Shown here piece by piece: positions 8,163-15,273 of a stretch of DNA of 35,925 nucleotides. Position 1 is the stretch's first letter. Every line of letters starts with the position of its first letter. The position numbers and the translations under genes are program-made. The notes beneath the pieces were generated by a model, which was not told the DNA's origin, ran no database searches, and saw only the letters and a program-made list of their open reading frames with translations. This DNA comes from a virus, in IMG/VR virus record IMGVR_UViG_3300046534_000405, positions 1 to 35,925 of that record, one strand, 5' to 3'.

Positions 8163-8609
8163 ATGTTATCCCTAGACGCAATCTACGCAATGTGGAAAGT
8201 CGATTCACCAATTGACGAAAATAATCTCGATGCCGCTTCAATTCAATCGGCAAAACTCCATTCTAAGTACATCGAAATTTGGTCGATGTACAAACTCCAA
8301 GTCAAGAAGCGAGATATGGAGTTTCAAGTACTCCTGAAAAACAAGTATCTTTGGTACAATGGCAAAATGACGAAAGATCAAATGGATGATCTTGGTTGGG
8401 AATACGATGCTCTTGACGGCCTTAAAATCATGAAAGGAGAGATGCACTACTTTTATGATTCTGATAGACACATTCAAGAAGCATTGGCAAAAATAGAATA
8501 TCTAAAAAACACCGTTGATGTACTCAAAGAGATACTTGAGAACATAAAATGGAGACATCAAAGTATAGGCAATGCCATAAAATGGCGACAATTCGTGAGT
8601 GGCGTATGA
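8163..8609 (+). CDS. uvsY: UvsY recombination mediator
   Basis: A 148-aa protein resembling T4 UvsY (137 aa), the mediator that helps load the recombinase UvsX onto single-stranded DNA coated by the phage SSB. The pattern matches along the length: an N-terminal section with DENNLDAASIQSAKLHSKYIEIW, a central basic segment with KNKYLWYNGKMT (T4 has ARLDYYSGRG), and a C-terminal helix LENIKWRHQSIGNAIKWRQFVSGV (T4 has ALDAIKSRGFAIKHIQDMRAFEAG). AGGA precedes the start. It overlaps uvsW by ATGA, and uvsX, its partner, is at 32855. Confidence 0.88.
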   Translation: MLSLDAIYAMWKVDSPIDENNLDAASIQSAKLHSKYIEIWSMYKLQVKKRDMEFQVLLKNKYLWYNGKMTKDQMDDLGWEYDALDGLKIMKGEMHYFYDSDRHIQEALAKIEYLKNTVDVLKEILENIKWRHQSIGNAIKWRQFVSGV

Positions 8610-10114
8610 TGGAAAGCAACACATTAGCAATAACAAAGAAGAACCAGGCATTCGTTGCAATCGATGCAGAACCAAGCATCCTGAATGAGTTGACTGACTT
8701 CTTTGCTTTCCGTCCTGACGGATATCAATTCATGCCAAGTTTTCGGAACAAGATTTGGGACGGTTATGTTAGAATCTTCGACAGCAGATCGAAGCAACTC
8801 CCTATTGGCCTGTATGATTACATTAAGGAATTCGCAGAGTCAAGACAGTATCGTATCGACCTAAAGCATAATAATTATTATGGACTCCCTGGGACAGAGC
8901 ATATGTATGATATGGATTTCATTGATGATTGTACATTTACGTCTCGTGGTAACCCTATTAAGCATCACGACTATCAATTATCCGCGGTAGAGCATTGTCT
9001 GGAGAAACGCAATTCACTTGTGATTTCCCCGACCGCTTCCGGTAAGTCATTCATCATATACTCAATATTAAGATATTATCTTGACAATCATGATAAAGAT
9101 GTTTTGATTGTAGTACCTACCACGTCACTTGTTAAGCAGATGAATAGTGATTTCGCTGATTATTCTCAATTCGATGATGGATTTGTATCGGATGATCTTT
9201 GCCATGTAATCTATTCAGGGCAGGATAAGAACACCAAGAAGCGCATTACAATTACAACGTGGCAGTCTATATACAAGCTACAGCGACCTTGGTTCGAAAG
9301 GTATGGTTGCGTAATAGTTGACGAAGCTCATCTTGCCACCGCAAAGTCACTGACCTCTATCATGGGAAAATTGACAGAAGCGGAATATCGATTTGGCACC
9401 ACAGGAACAATCAAGGATGGTGGGAGTAAATCTCATCGACTACAACTCGAAGGGCATTTTGGTAAGGCTCATTATGTGACGACTACCAAGAAATTGATTG
9501 ACGATGGTACTCTTGCTGGTTTGAATATCAATCTATTGTTGTTGAAGTTTCCAGACGAGGAATGTAAGTTAGTCAAGAAAATGGATTATCAAGCAGAGAT
9601 TGATTATATCGTTCGCCATGAAAAACGGAATAACTTTATTAAGAACCTTGCACTCGATATGGATGGCAACACTCTGATCTTATTCCAATTTGTTGATAAA
9701 CATGGCGTACCGCTTCATGCATTGATTGAAAAGCATGCTCATGAGAGACGAAAGATATTTTACGTTTCAGGTAAGACAGATGCAGACACCCGTGAAGATA
9801 TACGGAAATTGACTGAATCGCAAAAGAACGCCATCATTGTAGCAAGTTTAGGTGTATTCAGTACAGGTATCAATATCAGAAATCTACACAATATCATCTT
9901 TGCATCACCGTCCAAGAGTCAAATCAAAATACTACAGTCTATTGGCCGGGGATTACGCAAATCAGATGATGGTCGTGTTACCACTGTATATGATATAGTC
10001 GATGATCTTCATTGGAAGTCTTATAAGAACTATGCATTGAAACATGCCGCGGAAAGAATCCAGATATACTCACATCAGGAATTCGATTATAAGATTCATC
10101 AAGTGCCGTTGTAG
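8606..10114 (+). CDS. uvsW: UvsW superfamily 2 helicase
   Basis: An ATP-dependent DNA/RNA helicase that in T4 unwinds R-loops and branched recombination intermediates and so helps switch from origin to recombination-dependent replication. From the ATG at 8606, which overlaps the uvsY stop as ATGA, the protein is 502 aa, the same as T4 UvsW. An N-terminal DNA-binding module (AVDAEPSIL region, FFAFRPDGYQFMPSFRNKIWDGYVR) precedes the helicase core: Walker A SPTASGKS (Lys147), DEAH box VIVDEAH, motif III GTTGT and motif VI QSIGRGLRK. A longer open frame starts at 8549, but the extra residues lie inside uvsY and do not match T4 UvsW. Confidence 0.94.
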   Translation: MMESNTLAITKKNQAFVAIDAEPSILNELTDFFAFRPDGYQFMPSFRNKIWDGYVRIFDSRSKQLPIGLYDYIKEFAESRQYRIDLKHNNYYGLPGTEHMYDMDFIDDCTFTSRGNPIKHHDYQLSAVEHCLEKRNSLVISPTASGKSFIIYSILRYYLDNHDKDVLIVVPTTSLVKQMNSDFADYSQFDDGFVSDDLCHVIYSGQDKNTKKRITITTWQSIYKLQRPWFERYGCVIVDEAHLATAKSLTSIMGKLTEAEYRFGTTGTIKDGGSKSHRLQLEGHFGKAHYVTTTKKLIDDGTLAGLNINLLLLKFPDEECKLVKKMDYQAEIDYIVRHEKRNNFIKNLALDMDGNTLILFQFVDKHGVPLHALIEKHAHERRKIFYVSGKTDADTREDIRKLTESQKNAIIVASLGVFSTGINIRNLHNIIFASPSKSQIKILQSIGRGLRKSDDGRVTTVYDIVDDLHWKSYKNYALKHAAERIQIYSHQEFDYKIHQVPL

Positions 10115-10116
10115 TG

Positions 10117-10141
10117 TCGGGTGGTAAAACCACCCGATTTT
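10117..10141 (+). terminator. Terminator after uvsW
   Basis: TCGGGTGG (10117-10124), loop TAAAA and CCACCCGA (10130-10137), followed by TTTT. A perfect 8-bp stem starting two bases after the uvsW stop. Confidence 0.88.
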
Positions 10142-10146
10142 AAACA

Positions 10147-10154
10147 TATAAATA
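10147..10154 (+). promoter_or_regulatory. T4-type late promoter for Sm-like gene
   Basis: An exact TATAAATA octamer directly after the uvsW terminator and 35 bases before the ATG at 10189. Confidence 0.7.
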
Positions 10155-10188
10155 TAGGTATGCATTAAAACATAATTGAGGAAGCGCC

Positions 10189-10533
10189 ATGAGCAATGAT
10201 TCGACCATATTATATCTAAAACTAACCACAGGTGAAGATGTCGTTGGTTATATGATATACTCCGACGACTTCACCATACATATTCAAGATGCCCTACAGG
10301 TTGTAAAGAACCACATAAAGGATGATCGTTATTCCTATTTTATGAAAGAATGGATGGCCTTTGCAGATGACAACATAGTTACTATCAGTAGATGCAACAT
10401 CGTTGCCCAATCAAATGGTAGTGATGACTTACTTCGGTTCTATTTCTCTGCATTACGTGAGATTGTACATCAGGAGTTAAAGGAAGCAACAACACCACAT
10501 GAAACCATACCCGAAGGGATGGTTAAGCATTAG
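10189..10533 (+). CDS. Small Sm-like (LSm-fold) protein, copy 1
   Basis: A 114-aa protein beginning with ILYLKLTTGEDVVGYMIYSDD, a pattern seen in Sm-like small beta-barrels. It aligns by eye with the 96-aa protein at 23648 (IVRLTTGEELVCEVTEF): both have the LTTGE turn, a second strand (IHIQDALQVV versus VQLSDVAIII), an aromatic-rich middle and a final strand before a short helix (NIVTISRCNIVAQSNGSDDLLRFYFSAL versus GIVIDASHVMWATTPNEELAARWKTMF). Similar uncharacterised proteins occur in T4-like phages of marine bacteria. RNA binding is possible for this fold but unproven. GAGGAAG precedes the start. Copy 1 has a late promoter, whereas copy 2 sits in the replication block. Confidence 0.6.
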   Translation: MSNDSTILYLKLTTGEDVVGYMIYSDDFTIHIQDALQVVKNHIKDDRYSYFMKEWMAFADDNIVTISRCNIVAQSNGSDDLLRFYFSALREIVHQELKEATTPHETIPEGMVKH

Positions 10534-10573
10534 TTATATAGTGTATACCAACCTGCCCCGGCACGACTTAGTT

Positions 10574-10602
10574 ATTATAACACAACTACACAGTCTTGTC
10601 AA
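10574..10602 (-). promoter_or_regulatory. Perfect minus-strand sigma70 promoter
   Basis: On the minus strand TTGACA (plus coordinates 10597-10602), a 17-base spacer and TATAAT (10574-10579) give a consensus promoter reading leftwards, back to back with the gp55 promoter at 10638. Predicted start is near 10567. No minus-strand gene lies downstream, so the product would be antisense to the Sm-like gene at 10189-10533. Confidence 0.6.
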
Positions 10603-10637
10603 CCATTTTCGTAAATAGATTGAAATTAAATTAACCA

Positions 10638-10666
10638 TTGACAAATGCACCTAGATGGTGTATAAT
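10638..10666 (+). promoter_or_regulatory. Sigma70-type promoter of gp55
   Basis: TTGACA (10638-10643), 17 bases and TATAAT (10661-10666). The predicted start near 10673 is just upstream of the ribosome site AAGAGA and the gp55 ATG at 10688. This rules out the in-frame ATG at 10655, which lies before the -10 box. Confidence 0.85.
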
Positions 10667-10687
10667 ACATTACAAGAGAAAGAAATA

Positions 10688-11308
10688 ATGAATGAAATTG
10701 AGGTAAAACCTGTTAAAAAGCTGAAACCTAAGGAAAAACCCCATTATGTTAATAATCGGGACTTCTCACAGGCTGTATGCGATTATGTACAATTATCAAA
10801 TGACGCAAGGGATAACGATAAACCTATACCAATCGTTCCAGAATACATAGCACACTGTTTTCTAAAGATATCCGAGGGATTGTCATATAAATCGAATTTC
10901 ATTCGCTACACCTATCGTGAAGAAATGGTGATGGATGCAGTCGAGAACAACCTACGGGCTATAAAGAATTACAATATAGAAGCGGCAACACGTACTGGAA
11001 ACCCAAACGCATTTTCATATTTCACTCAAATCAGTTATTTTGCCTTTCTACGCAGAATAGCCAAGGAAAAGAAACAACAGGATATCAAATTTAAGTTCAT
11101 TGAGAAGTCAGGAATAGAAGATTTCATGGCATTGAATGAAGATGAGATGAATCATCTAGAAGGCATTGATCATTCGTTTGTTGATGAGTTAAGATCACGA
11201 ATTCAACGAGTAAAGGATGATGATGGCTTCTTAAAGAATAAGATAAAAGAAGAAAAGAAGATCGAAAAGGAACGTAAAAGAGAAGGATTGGAATTGTTTA
11301 CTAGCTAA
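10688..11308 (+). CDS. 55: Late-transcription sigma factor gp55
   Basis: The phage sigma factor that replaces sigma70 on host RNA polymerase and recognises TATAAATA late promoters, working with the gp45 clamp. From the ATG at 10688 it is 206 aa (T4 gp55 is 185). Matches to T4 include HYVNNRDFSQAVCDY (T4 NYVNNKELLQAIIDW), ISEGLSYKSNFIRYTYREEMVMDAVENNLRAIKNYN (T4 [38 protein letters not shown]) and AFSYFTQISYFAFLRRIAKEKKQ (T4 [21 protein letters not shown]). The C-terminus is a lysine/glutamate-rich helix ending EGLELFTS, a plausible clamp-binding tail. It is transcribed from its own sigma70-type promoter, as expected for a gene needed before late expression. Confidence 0.93.
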   Translation: MNEIEVKPVKKLKPKEKPHYVNNRDFSQAVCDYVQLSNDARDNDKPIPIVPEYIAHCFLKISEGLSYKSNFIRYTYREEMVMDAVENNLRAIKNYNIEAATRTGNPNAFSYFTQISYFAFLRRIAKEKKQQDIKFKFIEKSGIEDFMALNEDEMNHLEGIDHSFVDELRSRIQRVKDDDGFLKNKIKEEKKIEKERKREGLELFTS

Positions 11309-11319
11309 TAGGTAATGTT

Positions 11320-11481
11320 ATGTTGTTCACGCCCCAAGATAATGAGAAGTTGACCAAAATTGTATTTATTGAAACTGGTACAAAGCATAAAACAGAATTG
11401 GTTGATACCGAATATATGGAATATTTGAATCAAATGCGGGACAGATCGGAAACTGAATACTTTGAAGGTCTTAATATTTGA
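11320..11481 (+). CDS. Small unknown protein (53 aa) upstream of gp47
   Basis: An ORF of 53 codons beginning MLFTPQDNEKLTKIVFIETG and ending RSETEYFEGLNI. It follows gp55 by 11 bases, with AGGTAA before the ATG. Charge and hydrophobic patterning look like a small folded protein, with a strand pair followed by an acidic helix. It overlaps the next small ORF by TTGA, and that ORF overlaps gp47 by ATGA, so the three would be translationally coupled. I know no family. In T4 this neighbourhood also carries tiny genes of unknown function. Confidence 0.55.
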   Translation: MLFTPQDNEKLTKIVFIETGTKHKTELVDTEYMEYLNQMRDRSETEYFEGLNI

Positions 11482-11648
11482 AATATCATGAGCTGTATCG
11501 CGGCTATTATATCGCGGAAATTGAATCCGATGGAACCTATGATGTATTGGATGAATTCTACGATTTAGAAGATGGCACGTTTAAAACAAAAGAAGAAGCC
11601 AAAAAATGCATTGATGGCTATTATGAAGGGCTCGACACACAATTATGA
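11478..11648 (+). CDS. Small unknown protein (56 aa, TTG start) coupled to gp47
   Basis: An ORF of 56 codons whose best start is the TTG at 11478, overlapping the previous stop (TTGA); its own stop overlaps the gp47 start (ATGA). The sequence begins KYHELYRGYYIAEIESDGTY and ends with DGTFKTKEEAKKCIDGYYEGLDTQL. This is a pattern I recall from many tiny phage proteins: a beta hairpin of the type Y-x-G-Y-x-I, then F-K-T-x-E-E-A-K as the start of an amphipathic helix. There is no ATG in a suitable place in this frame, so the start is uncertain, but the coupling at both ends makes the gene credible. Confidence 0.55.
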   Translation: MKYHELYRGYYIAEIESDGTYDVLDEFYDLEDGTFKTKEEAKKCIDGYYEGLDTQL

Positions 11649-12706
11649 AAATCGCATTTCTAAACGACACCCACTGTGGCATACGAAACAGTTCTGATAT
11701 CTTTATTGATTACCAGGCTAAGTTTTACGAAACCGTCTTCTTTCCTTATCTGATTGCAAATGGAATCAAAACGATAATTCATCTGGGTGATTATTATGAT
11801 CATCGGAAGTTTATTAACTTCAAGGCGTTGAATGAAAATCGAAAGCATTTCCTGTCACTTCTAAAGGAATATGGAATTACCATGGACATAATCCCTGGTA
11901 ACCACGATGTTTATTACAAGAATGATAATGATCTTTGTGCCTTGAAAGAGTTGCTTGGTCATTACATGAATGAAGTTAATATCGTTATGGAGCCGAGAGT
12001 GATGGATTATGACGGTTGTAAAATAGCACTAGTGCCATGGATTAACAACTATAATTATAAGGAAAGTATGAATTTCATACAGACTTGTAAAGCGGATTTC
12101 ATAGGCGCGCATCTCGAATTGGTTGGCTTTGAAATGATGAAAGGAATCAAGAATGTCCACGGTATGGGACAGGAATCGTTTAAGCGCTTCGAACAGGTTT
12201 GGTCTGGTCACTTCCATACTAAATCGTCTCAAGGTAATATCACTTACCTCGGTTCGCAGTTAGAATTCACATGGGCTGATGCACATGACCCCAAGTATTT
12301 TCATGTATTCGATACAGAAACAAGGGTGATGACTCCAGTAGTTAATCCGATTACTCTATTCGAAAAGATAGTTTATGACGATAAGAATGTAGACTACTCG
12401 AAAGTGAAAGTGAAACAGTATGCAAACAAGTTCGTCAAGATTGTAGTTGTCAATAAGTCAGACCCATATTCGTTCGATAAGTTCATCGATAGAATAAACG
12501 ATGTTGGAGTTCATGATCTTAAAATAGCAGAATCGTTTGATGAATTTGCTGGTATGAATACGTCCGACAATAACATCACGATAGAAGATACAACGAAGTT
12601 ATTGGATGGGTATGTTGAAAACGTGGAAACGGACTTGAATAAGGACCGTATCAAAATGCTAATGCAAGAAGTATATGTTGAAGCATTAAATCATGAGGTA
12701 GTTTAA
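11645..12706 (+). CDS. 47: Recombination nuclease subunit gp47 (SbcD/Mre11-like)
   Basis: The metallophosphoesterase subunit of the phage Mre11/Rad50-type complex, which resects DNA ends for recombination-dependent replication and degrades host DNA. At 353 aa it is close to T4 gp47 (339). All phosphoesterase motifs are visible: FLNDTHCGIRN (first Asp and His), HLGDYYDHRKF (GDxxD), IPGNHDVYY (GNHD), and VWSGHFHTKS (GHxH). The start overlaps the upstream stop (ATGA). Its partner gp46 follows after one intervening gene, and the three probably form one operon ending at the terminator at 14934. Confidence 0.94.
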   Translation: MKIAFLNDTHCGIRNSSDIFIDYQAKFYETVFFPYLIANGIKTIIHLGDYYDHRKFINFKALNENRKHFLSLLKEYGITMDIIPGNHDVYYKNDNDLCALKELLGHYMNEVNIVMEPRVMDYDGCKIALVPWINNYNYKESMNFIQTCKADFIGAHLELVGFEMMKGIKNVHGMGQESFKRFEQVWSGHFHTKSSQGNITYLGSQLEFTWADAHDPKYFHVFDTETRVMTPVVNPITLFEKIVYDDKNVDYSKVKVKQYANKFVKIVVVNKSDPYSFDKFIDRINDVGVHDLKIAESFDEFAGMNTSDNNITIEDTTKLLDGYVENVETDLNKDRIKMLMQEVYVEALNHEVV

Positions 12707-12708
12707 TT

Positions 12709-13203
12709 ATGTTTAACCAAGAAGAAATCGAAGAAATAAAAGAGTTCCTTGTGAACGTAGAAGAAGATACTAAGATTTATTTAGGATGTGATAGCGTGAA
12801 GTATAAGAAAGGTGGTACTTGGTACGCCCGTTATACGACCGTGATCATTGTCCATTTGGGCGGCCGTCACGGTTCGCGAGTGTTTGGTTATACCGAGTCT
12901 GAACGCGATTATGACCCAAACAAAACCAAGCCTCGAATGCGTTTGATGAATGAATCTTACAAGGTTGTTGGTTTGTATATGGAACTTGCAGAAGAGTTGG
13001 AAGACTTTGAGTGTGAAATTCACCTTGACATAAACTCCAACCCAGAACACAACTCAAATCTTGTTATTAAAGAGGCGGTTGGTTATGTTATGGGAATGAC
13101 AGGAATAGACGCAAAGTCTAAGCCAGAAGCATTCGCGGCGAGTCATTGTGCGGACTGGATGGTAAAACATAAAGGTCACCAAAACGTAACTTGGAAGCAC
13201 TAA
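12709..13203 (+). CDS. RNase H-like nuclease of the YkuK/DUF458 family
   Basis: A 164-aa protein with the DUF458 (YkuK) pattern of an RNase H-like fold. A first strand carries an Asp (KIYLGCDSVKYKKGG, Asp28), followed by TVIIVHLGGRHGSRVFGY, an acidic position in RLMNESYKVVGLYMELAEEL (Glu82), a second-strand Asp in EIHLDINSNPEHNSN (Asp107), and a late Asp in AASHCADWMV (Asp149). These four acidic residues fit a two-metal nuclease site, although activity has not been shown for this family as far as I know. It is inserted between gp47 and gp46 with only short gaps, with GAGGTAG before its start, which suggests a job in DNA-end or RNA-DNA hybrid processing alongside them. Confidence 0.75.
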   Translation: MFNQEEIEEIKEFLVNVEEDTKIYLGCDSVKYKKGGTWYARYTTVIIVHLGGRHGSRVFGYTESERDYDPNKTKPRMRLMNESYKVVGLYMELAEELEDFECEIHLDINSNPEHNSNLVIKEAVGYVMGMTGIDAKSKPEAFAASHCADWMVKHKGHQNVTWKH

Positions 13204-14919
13204 ATGTTAATCTTTCGAAAGCTAAGATACAAGAACTTTCTCAGTACGGGCGATTCCTTCACTGAGATTGCTCTTGATAGATCACAAACAACATTAGTCG
13301 TAGGTAAGAACGGCGCAGGCAAGTCGACCATGACTGATGCCTTGTCGTTCGCCTTGTTTGGTAAACCTCATAGAAACATCACTAAACCGCAGCTAATCAA
13401 TTCTATAAACGGAAAAGGTTGTGTGGCAGAAGTGGAGTTTGATATTGGAAAGCAGGAATTCCGAATTGTCCGTGGTATAAAGCCTGTACGATTCGAGATA
13501 TATCAAAATGGAACTATGATCAATCAGGAATCTAATGCTCGTGATTATCAGAAGTTCCTCGAACTGAATATAATTAAGATGAACCACAAATCGTTTCATC
13601 AAATAGTCGTATTGGGTTCTAGTTCATTCATTCCTTTCATGCAGCTTCCCGCCAATCACAGACGTGAAGTTATAGAAGACTTATTGGATATTAATATCTT
13701 TTCCAAGATGAATACGATAATGAAAGATCGTCTTGCCAAGAATAAGGAACATCTAAAAGACGTTATATACCAGAATGATTTAATCAAAGAAAAGATTGAT
13801 TTACAACAGAGCCATATAACAAAGGTTACTAAACTTAATCAGTTTGCACTTGATGACATTAACACCGAAATTGAAGATATTGAATCTGAAATCGATACAT
13901 ATAAGTCTGAAAATGAAGTATTGACATTGGTCATTGATAAGCATTTTATGGATACTCAGGAAAGATTATCAAAGGAAAATGATATCAATATCAAACTTGT
14001 ACAATATGCCGCACAGTTTAAACAACAGATGAATGTCATTGTAAAGGATGCAAAGTTCTATACGGATAATGACGATTGCCCATCTTGTGGTGTTGAAATC
14101 GATGAACATACCAAAAATCATAATATTAAATCTTGCGAAAATAAAGCGGCCGAATTGTCGGAAGCGATGAGTTCTCTCGATATCAAGAGTAATGATCTAC
14201 AAAAGACAATCGAAAAGTTGCAACTCGAAATGAGTGATATGAAGGATGACCGAGTAACTATTCGTACCAACAACTTGACTATTTTGAACTTAGAGAAAAA
14301 AGTCAAGTTGAAACGCGGAAGTGCTGCAAAAATGAATAGTCAAGATTCAGACGTGAGTGCGGCTACAACAGCGCTTAACGATTTAATATCGGTCAGAGAA
14401 ACTATTATAGAATCTAAGTCTACTTTGAGTGAAGAACAGACCTATTTCAATGCTTGTAATGAAATGCTTAAAGATACAGGAATCAAAACAAAGATCATAA
14501 AGGAATATCTTCCTGTCATGAATACAATAGTAAACAAGTACTTGCAGATTCTAGACTTCTTTGTTGATTTCAATATTGATGAAAACTTCAACGAGACAAT
14601 TCGATCTCGATATCGTGATGCATTTAGTTATAGTTCATTCAGTGAAGGTGAGAAGATGAAGATTGATATTTCCCTACTGTTTGCGTGGCGTCAAATCGCC
14701 AAACTAAAGAACAGTGCAGCCACTAATCTCTTAATTCTCGATGAAACCTTCGATTCCAGCCTCGACCAAGATTCTGTCGATAATCTCATGAAGATCATGG
14801 ACACTCTGGGAACTGACACGAATACCTTCGTTATCAGCCATAAAGGTGATATGTTGATGGACAAATTCCGATCAAAGATCGAATTCACGAAATCCCGTAA
14901 CTTCTCGGTCATAAAGTAA
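13204..14919 (+). CDS. 46: Recombination nuclease ATPase subunit gp46 (SbcC/Rad50-like)
   Basis: The SMC-like ATPase partner of gp47. At 571 aa it is close to T4 gp46 (560). Walker A is VVGKNGAGKST (Lys40) and a QIVVLGSSSFIPFMQLP Q-loop region follows at about residues 138-155. Long coiled-coil arms run from about 170 to 450, interrupted by a zinc-hook motif CPSCG (Cys292, Cys295). The C-terminal lobe has the signature FSEGEKMKIDISLLFAWRQI and Walker B/D-loop LLILDETFDSSLD. The start follows the previous stop directly (TAAATG) with GGAAG upstream. It is followed by a terminator. Confidence 0.95.
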   Translation: MLIFRKLRYKNFLSTGDSFTEIALDRSQTTLVVGKNGAGKSTMTDALSFALFGKPHRNITKPQLINSINGKGCVAEVEFDIGKQEFRIVRGIKPVRFEIYQNGTMINQESNARDYQKFLELNIIKMNHKSFHQIVVLGSSSFIPFMQLPANHRREVIEDLLDINIFSKMNTIMKDRLAKNKEHLKDVIYQNDLIKEKIDLQQSHITKVTKLNQFALDDINTEIEDIESEIDTYKSENEVLTLVIDKHFMDTQERLSKENDINIKLVQYAAQFKQQMNVIVKDAKFYTDNDDCPSCGVEIDEHTKNHNIKSCENKAAELSEAMSSLDIKSNDLQKTIEKLQLEMSDMKDDRVTIRTNNLTILNLEKKVKLKRGSAAKMNSQDSDVSAATTALNDLISVRETIIESKSTLSEEQTYFNACNEMLKDTGIKTKIIKEYLPVMNTIVNKYLQILDFFVDFNIDENFNETIRSRYRDAFSYSSFSEGEKMKIDISLLFAWRQIAKLKNSAATNLLILDETFDSSLDQDSVDNLMKIMDTLGTDTNTFVISHKGDMLMDKFRSKIEFTKSRNFSVIK

Positions 14920-14933
14920 CCATAAACTAAGTT

Positions 14934-14962
14934 AATGCCCCTATAAAATGGGGCATTATTTT
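14934..14962 (+). terminator. Terminator after gp46
   Basis: AATGCCCC (14934-14941), loop TATAAAAT and GGGGCATT (14950-14957), followed by ATTTT. A perfect 8-bp stem that closes the gp55-gp47-gp46 block. Confidence 0.88.
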
Positions 14963-14967
14963 GCGCT

Positions 14968-14985
14968 GAGTACGCTGCATGCTTT
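14968..14985 (+). repeat. Direct repeat shared with the dyad at 17613
   Basis: GAGTACGCTGCATGCTTT at 14968-14985 is identical to 17613-17630, on the far side of the vWA gene. At 17613 it is the left arm of a large perfect dyad. Here the matching right arm is degraded: the following 15 to 40 bases keep a GGGT-CGTA-ACCC hairpin and a GAAATCA segment like the other copy, but not the closing arm. This looks like a decayed copy of the same element. Confidence 0.75.
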
Positions 14986-15036
14986 AAAACTCGTGGGTCG
15001 TAACCCCGCCGAAATCAAGCTAAGTAACCAATATAA

Positions 15037-15063
15037 TGTCGCAAACTGATCACTTTATGTCGC
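15037..15063 (+). repeat. TGTCGC pair, 21-bp period (site 1)
   Basis: TGTCGC at 15037-15042 and again at 15058-15063, starts 21 bp apart, just upstream of the -35 box at 15093. Same layout as sites at 15180 and 17674. A candidate operator made of direct half-sites on one face of the helix. Confidence 0.6.
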
Positions 15064-15092
15064 GGCTTGAACATAATATATGAAATCAGTTG

Positions 15093-15121
15093 TTGACAAA
15101 TGGGTAATAACCATGTAAAAT
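15093..15121 (+). promoter_or_regulatory. Sigma70-type promoter P1 of the vWA gene
   Basis: TTGACA (15093-15098), 17 bases and TAAAAT (15116-15121). The upstream bases GAAATCAGTTG are repeated before the promoter at 17839, and the downstream bases ATGAATTGGAAAAC are repeated after the promoter at 17719. Confidence 0.8.
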
Positions 15122-15127
15122 GGTCGT

Positions 15128-15241
15128 ATGAATTGGAAAACACCTGTATTACGTCAAAACCCCCACAATATGTCGGCTATGTCACATATTGAATGGTTTG
15201 TGTCGCATCCAGAACATTTATTGTCTGGGAGTGTGATATAA
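15128..15241 (+). CDS. Possible leader peptide (37 aa), doubtful
   Basis: An ATG seven bases after the -10 box of P1 opens a 37-codon frame (MNWKTPVLRQNPHN... ending HPEHLLSGSVI). The initial MNWKT is shared with a 42-codon frame at 17754 in the other control region, but the two peptides then diverge completely. The second runs across a hairpin and a promoter. The conservation is therefore more likely that of a transcribed leader sequence than of a peptide. There is no room for a ribosome site if transcription starts at the usual distance. Confidence 0.2.
   Translation: MNWKTPVLRQNPHNMSAMSHIEWFVSHPEHLLSGSVI
15180..15206 (+). repeat. TGTCRC pair, 21-bp period (site 2)
   Basis: TGTCAC at 15180-15185 and TGTCGC at 15201-15206, starts 21 bp apart. 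The spacer ATATTGAATGGTTTG differs from that of the 17674 site (GTATTGAATGATTTG) at only two positions, so the whole 27-bp unit is duplicated across the vWA gene. Confidence 0.7.
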
Positions 15242-15250
15242 TACATGTAT
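15232..15250 (+). promoter_or_regulatory. Extended -10 promoter P2 of the vWA gene
   Basis: TGATATAAT with TATAAT at 15237-15242 and the palindrome ATACATGTAT at 15241-15250. The TATAAT box plus palindrome and flanking bases match the promoters at 26532 and 30013 exactly. No good -35 box is present 17 bases upstream (bases 15214-15219 read ACATTT), so it would depend on the extended -10 or an activator, possibly at the TGTCGC sites just upstream. Confidence 0.6.
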
Positions 15251-15273
15251 AAATTGATCGGACCTACTATATT

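Larger units (their letters stand above)
14963..15273 (+). promoter_or_regulatory. Complex gene-poor control region upstream of the vWA gene
   Basis: About 310 bases without a convincing gene. In order it holds the degraded dyad copy (14968 onward), a pair of TGTCGC boxes 21 bp apart (15037, 15058), a sigma70-like promoter (15093-15121), a leader starting ATGAATTGGAAAAC (15128), a second TGTCRC pair 21 bp apart (15180, 15201), and an extended -10 element TGATATAAT followed by the palindrome ATACATGTAT (15241-15250). The vWA start codon follows at 15274. The same kinds of module recur, reordered, between the vWA and AAA+ genes. Confidence 0.7.

Noticed and set aside
8549-8605. Upstream extension of uvsW
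   Set aside because: The added residues are encoded inside uvsY and do not match the N-terminus of T4 UvsW; the ATGA overlap at 8606 fits the coupling seen throughout the window.
14920-15273. Possible tRNA or tRNA-like element near GGGTCGTAACCC
   Set aside because: No acceptor stem, anticodon arm or T-loop consensus can be assembled; it is part of the degraded dyad copy.
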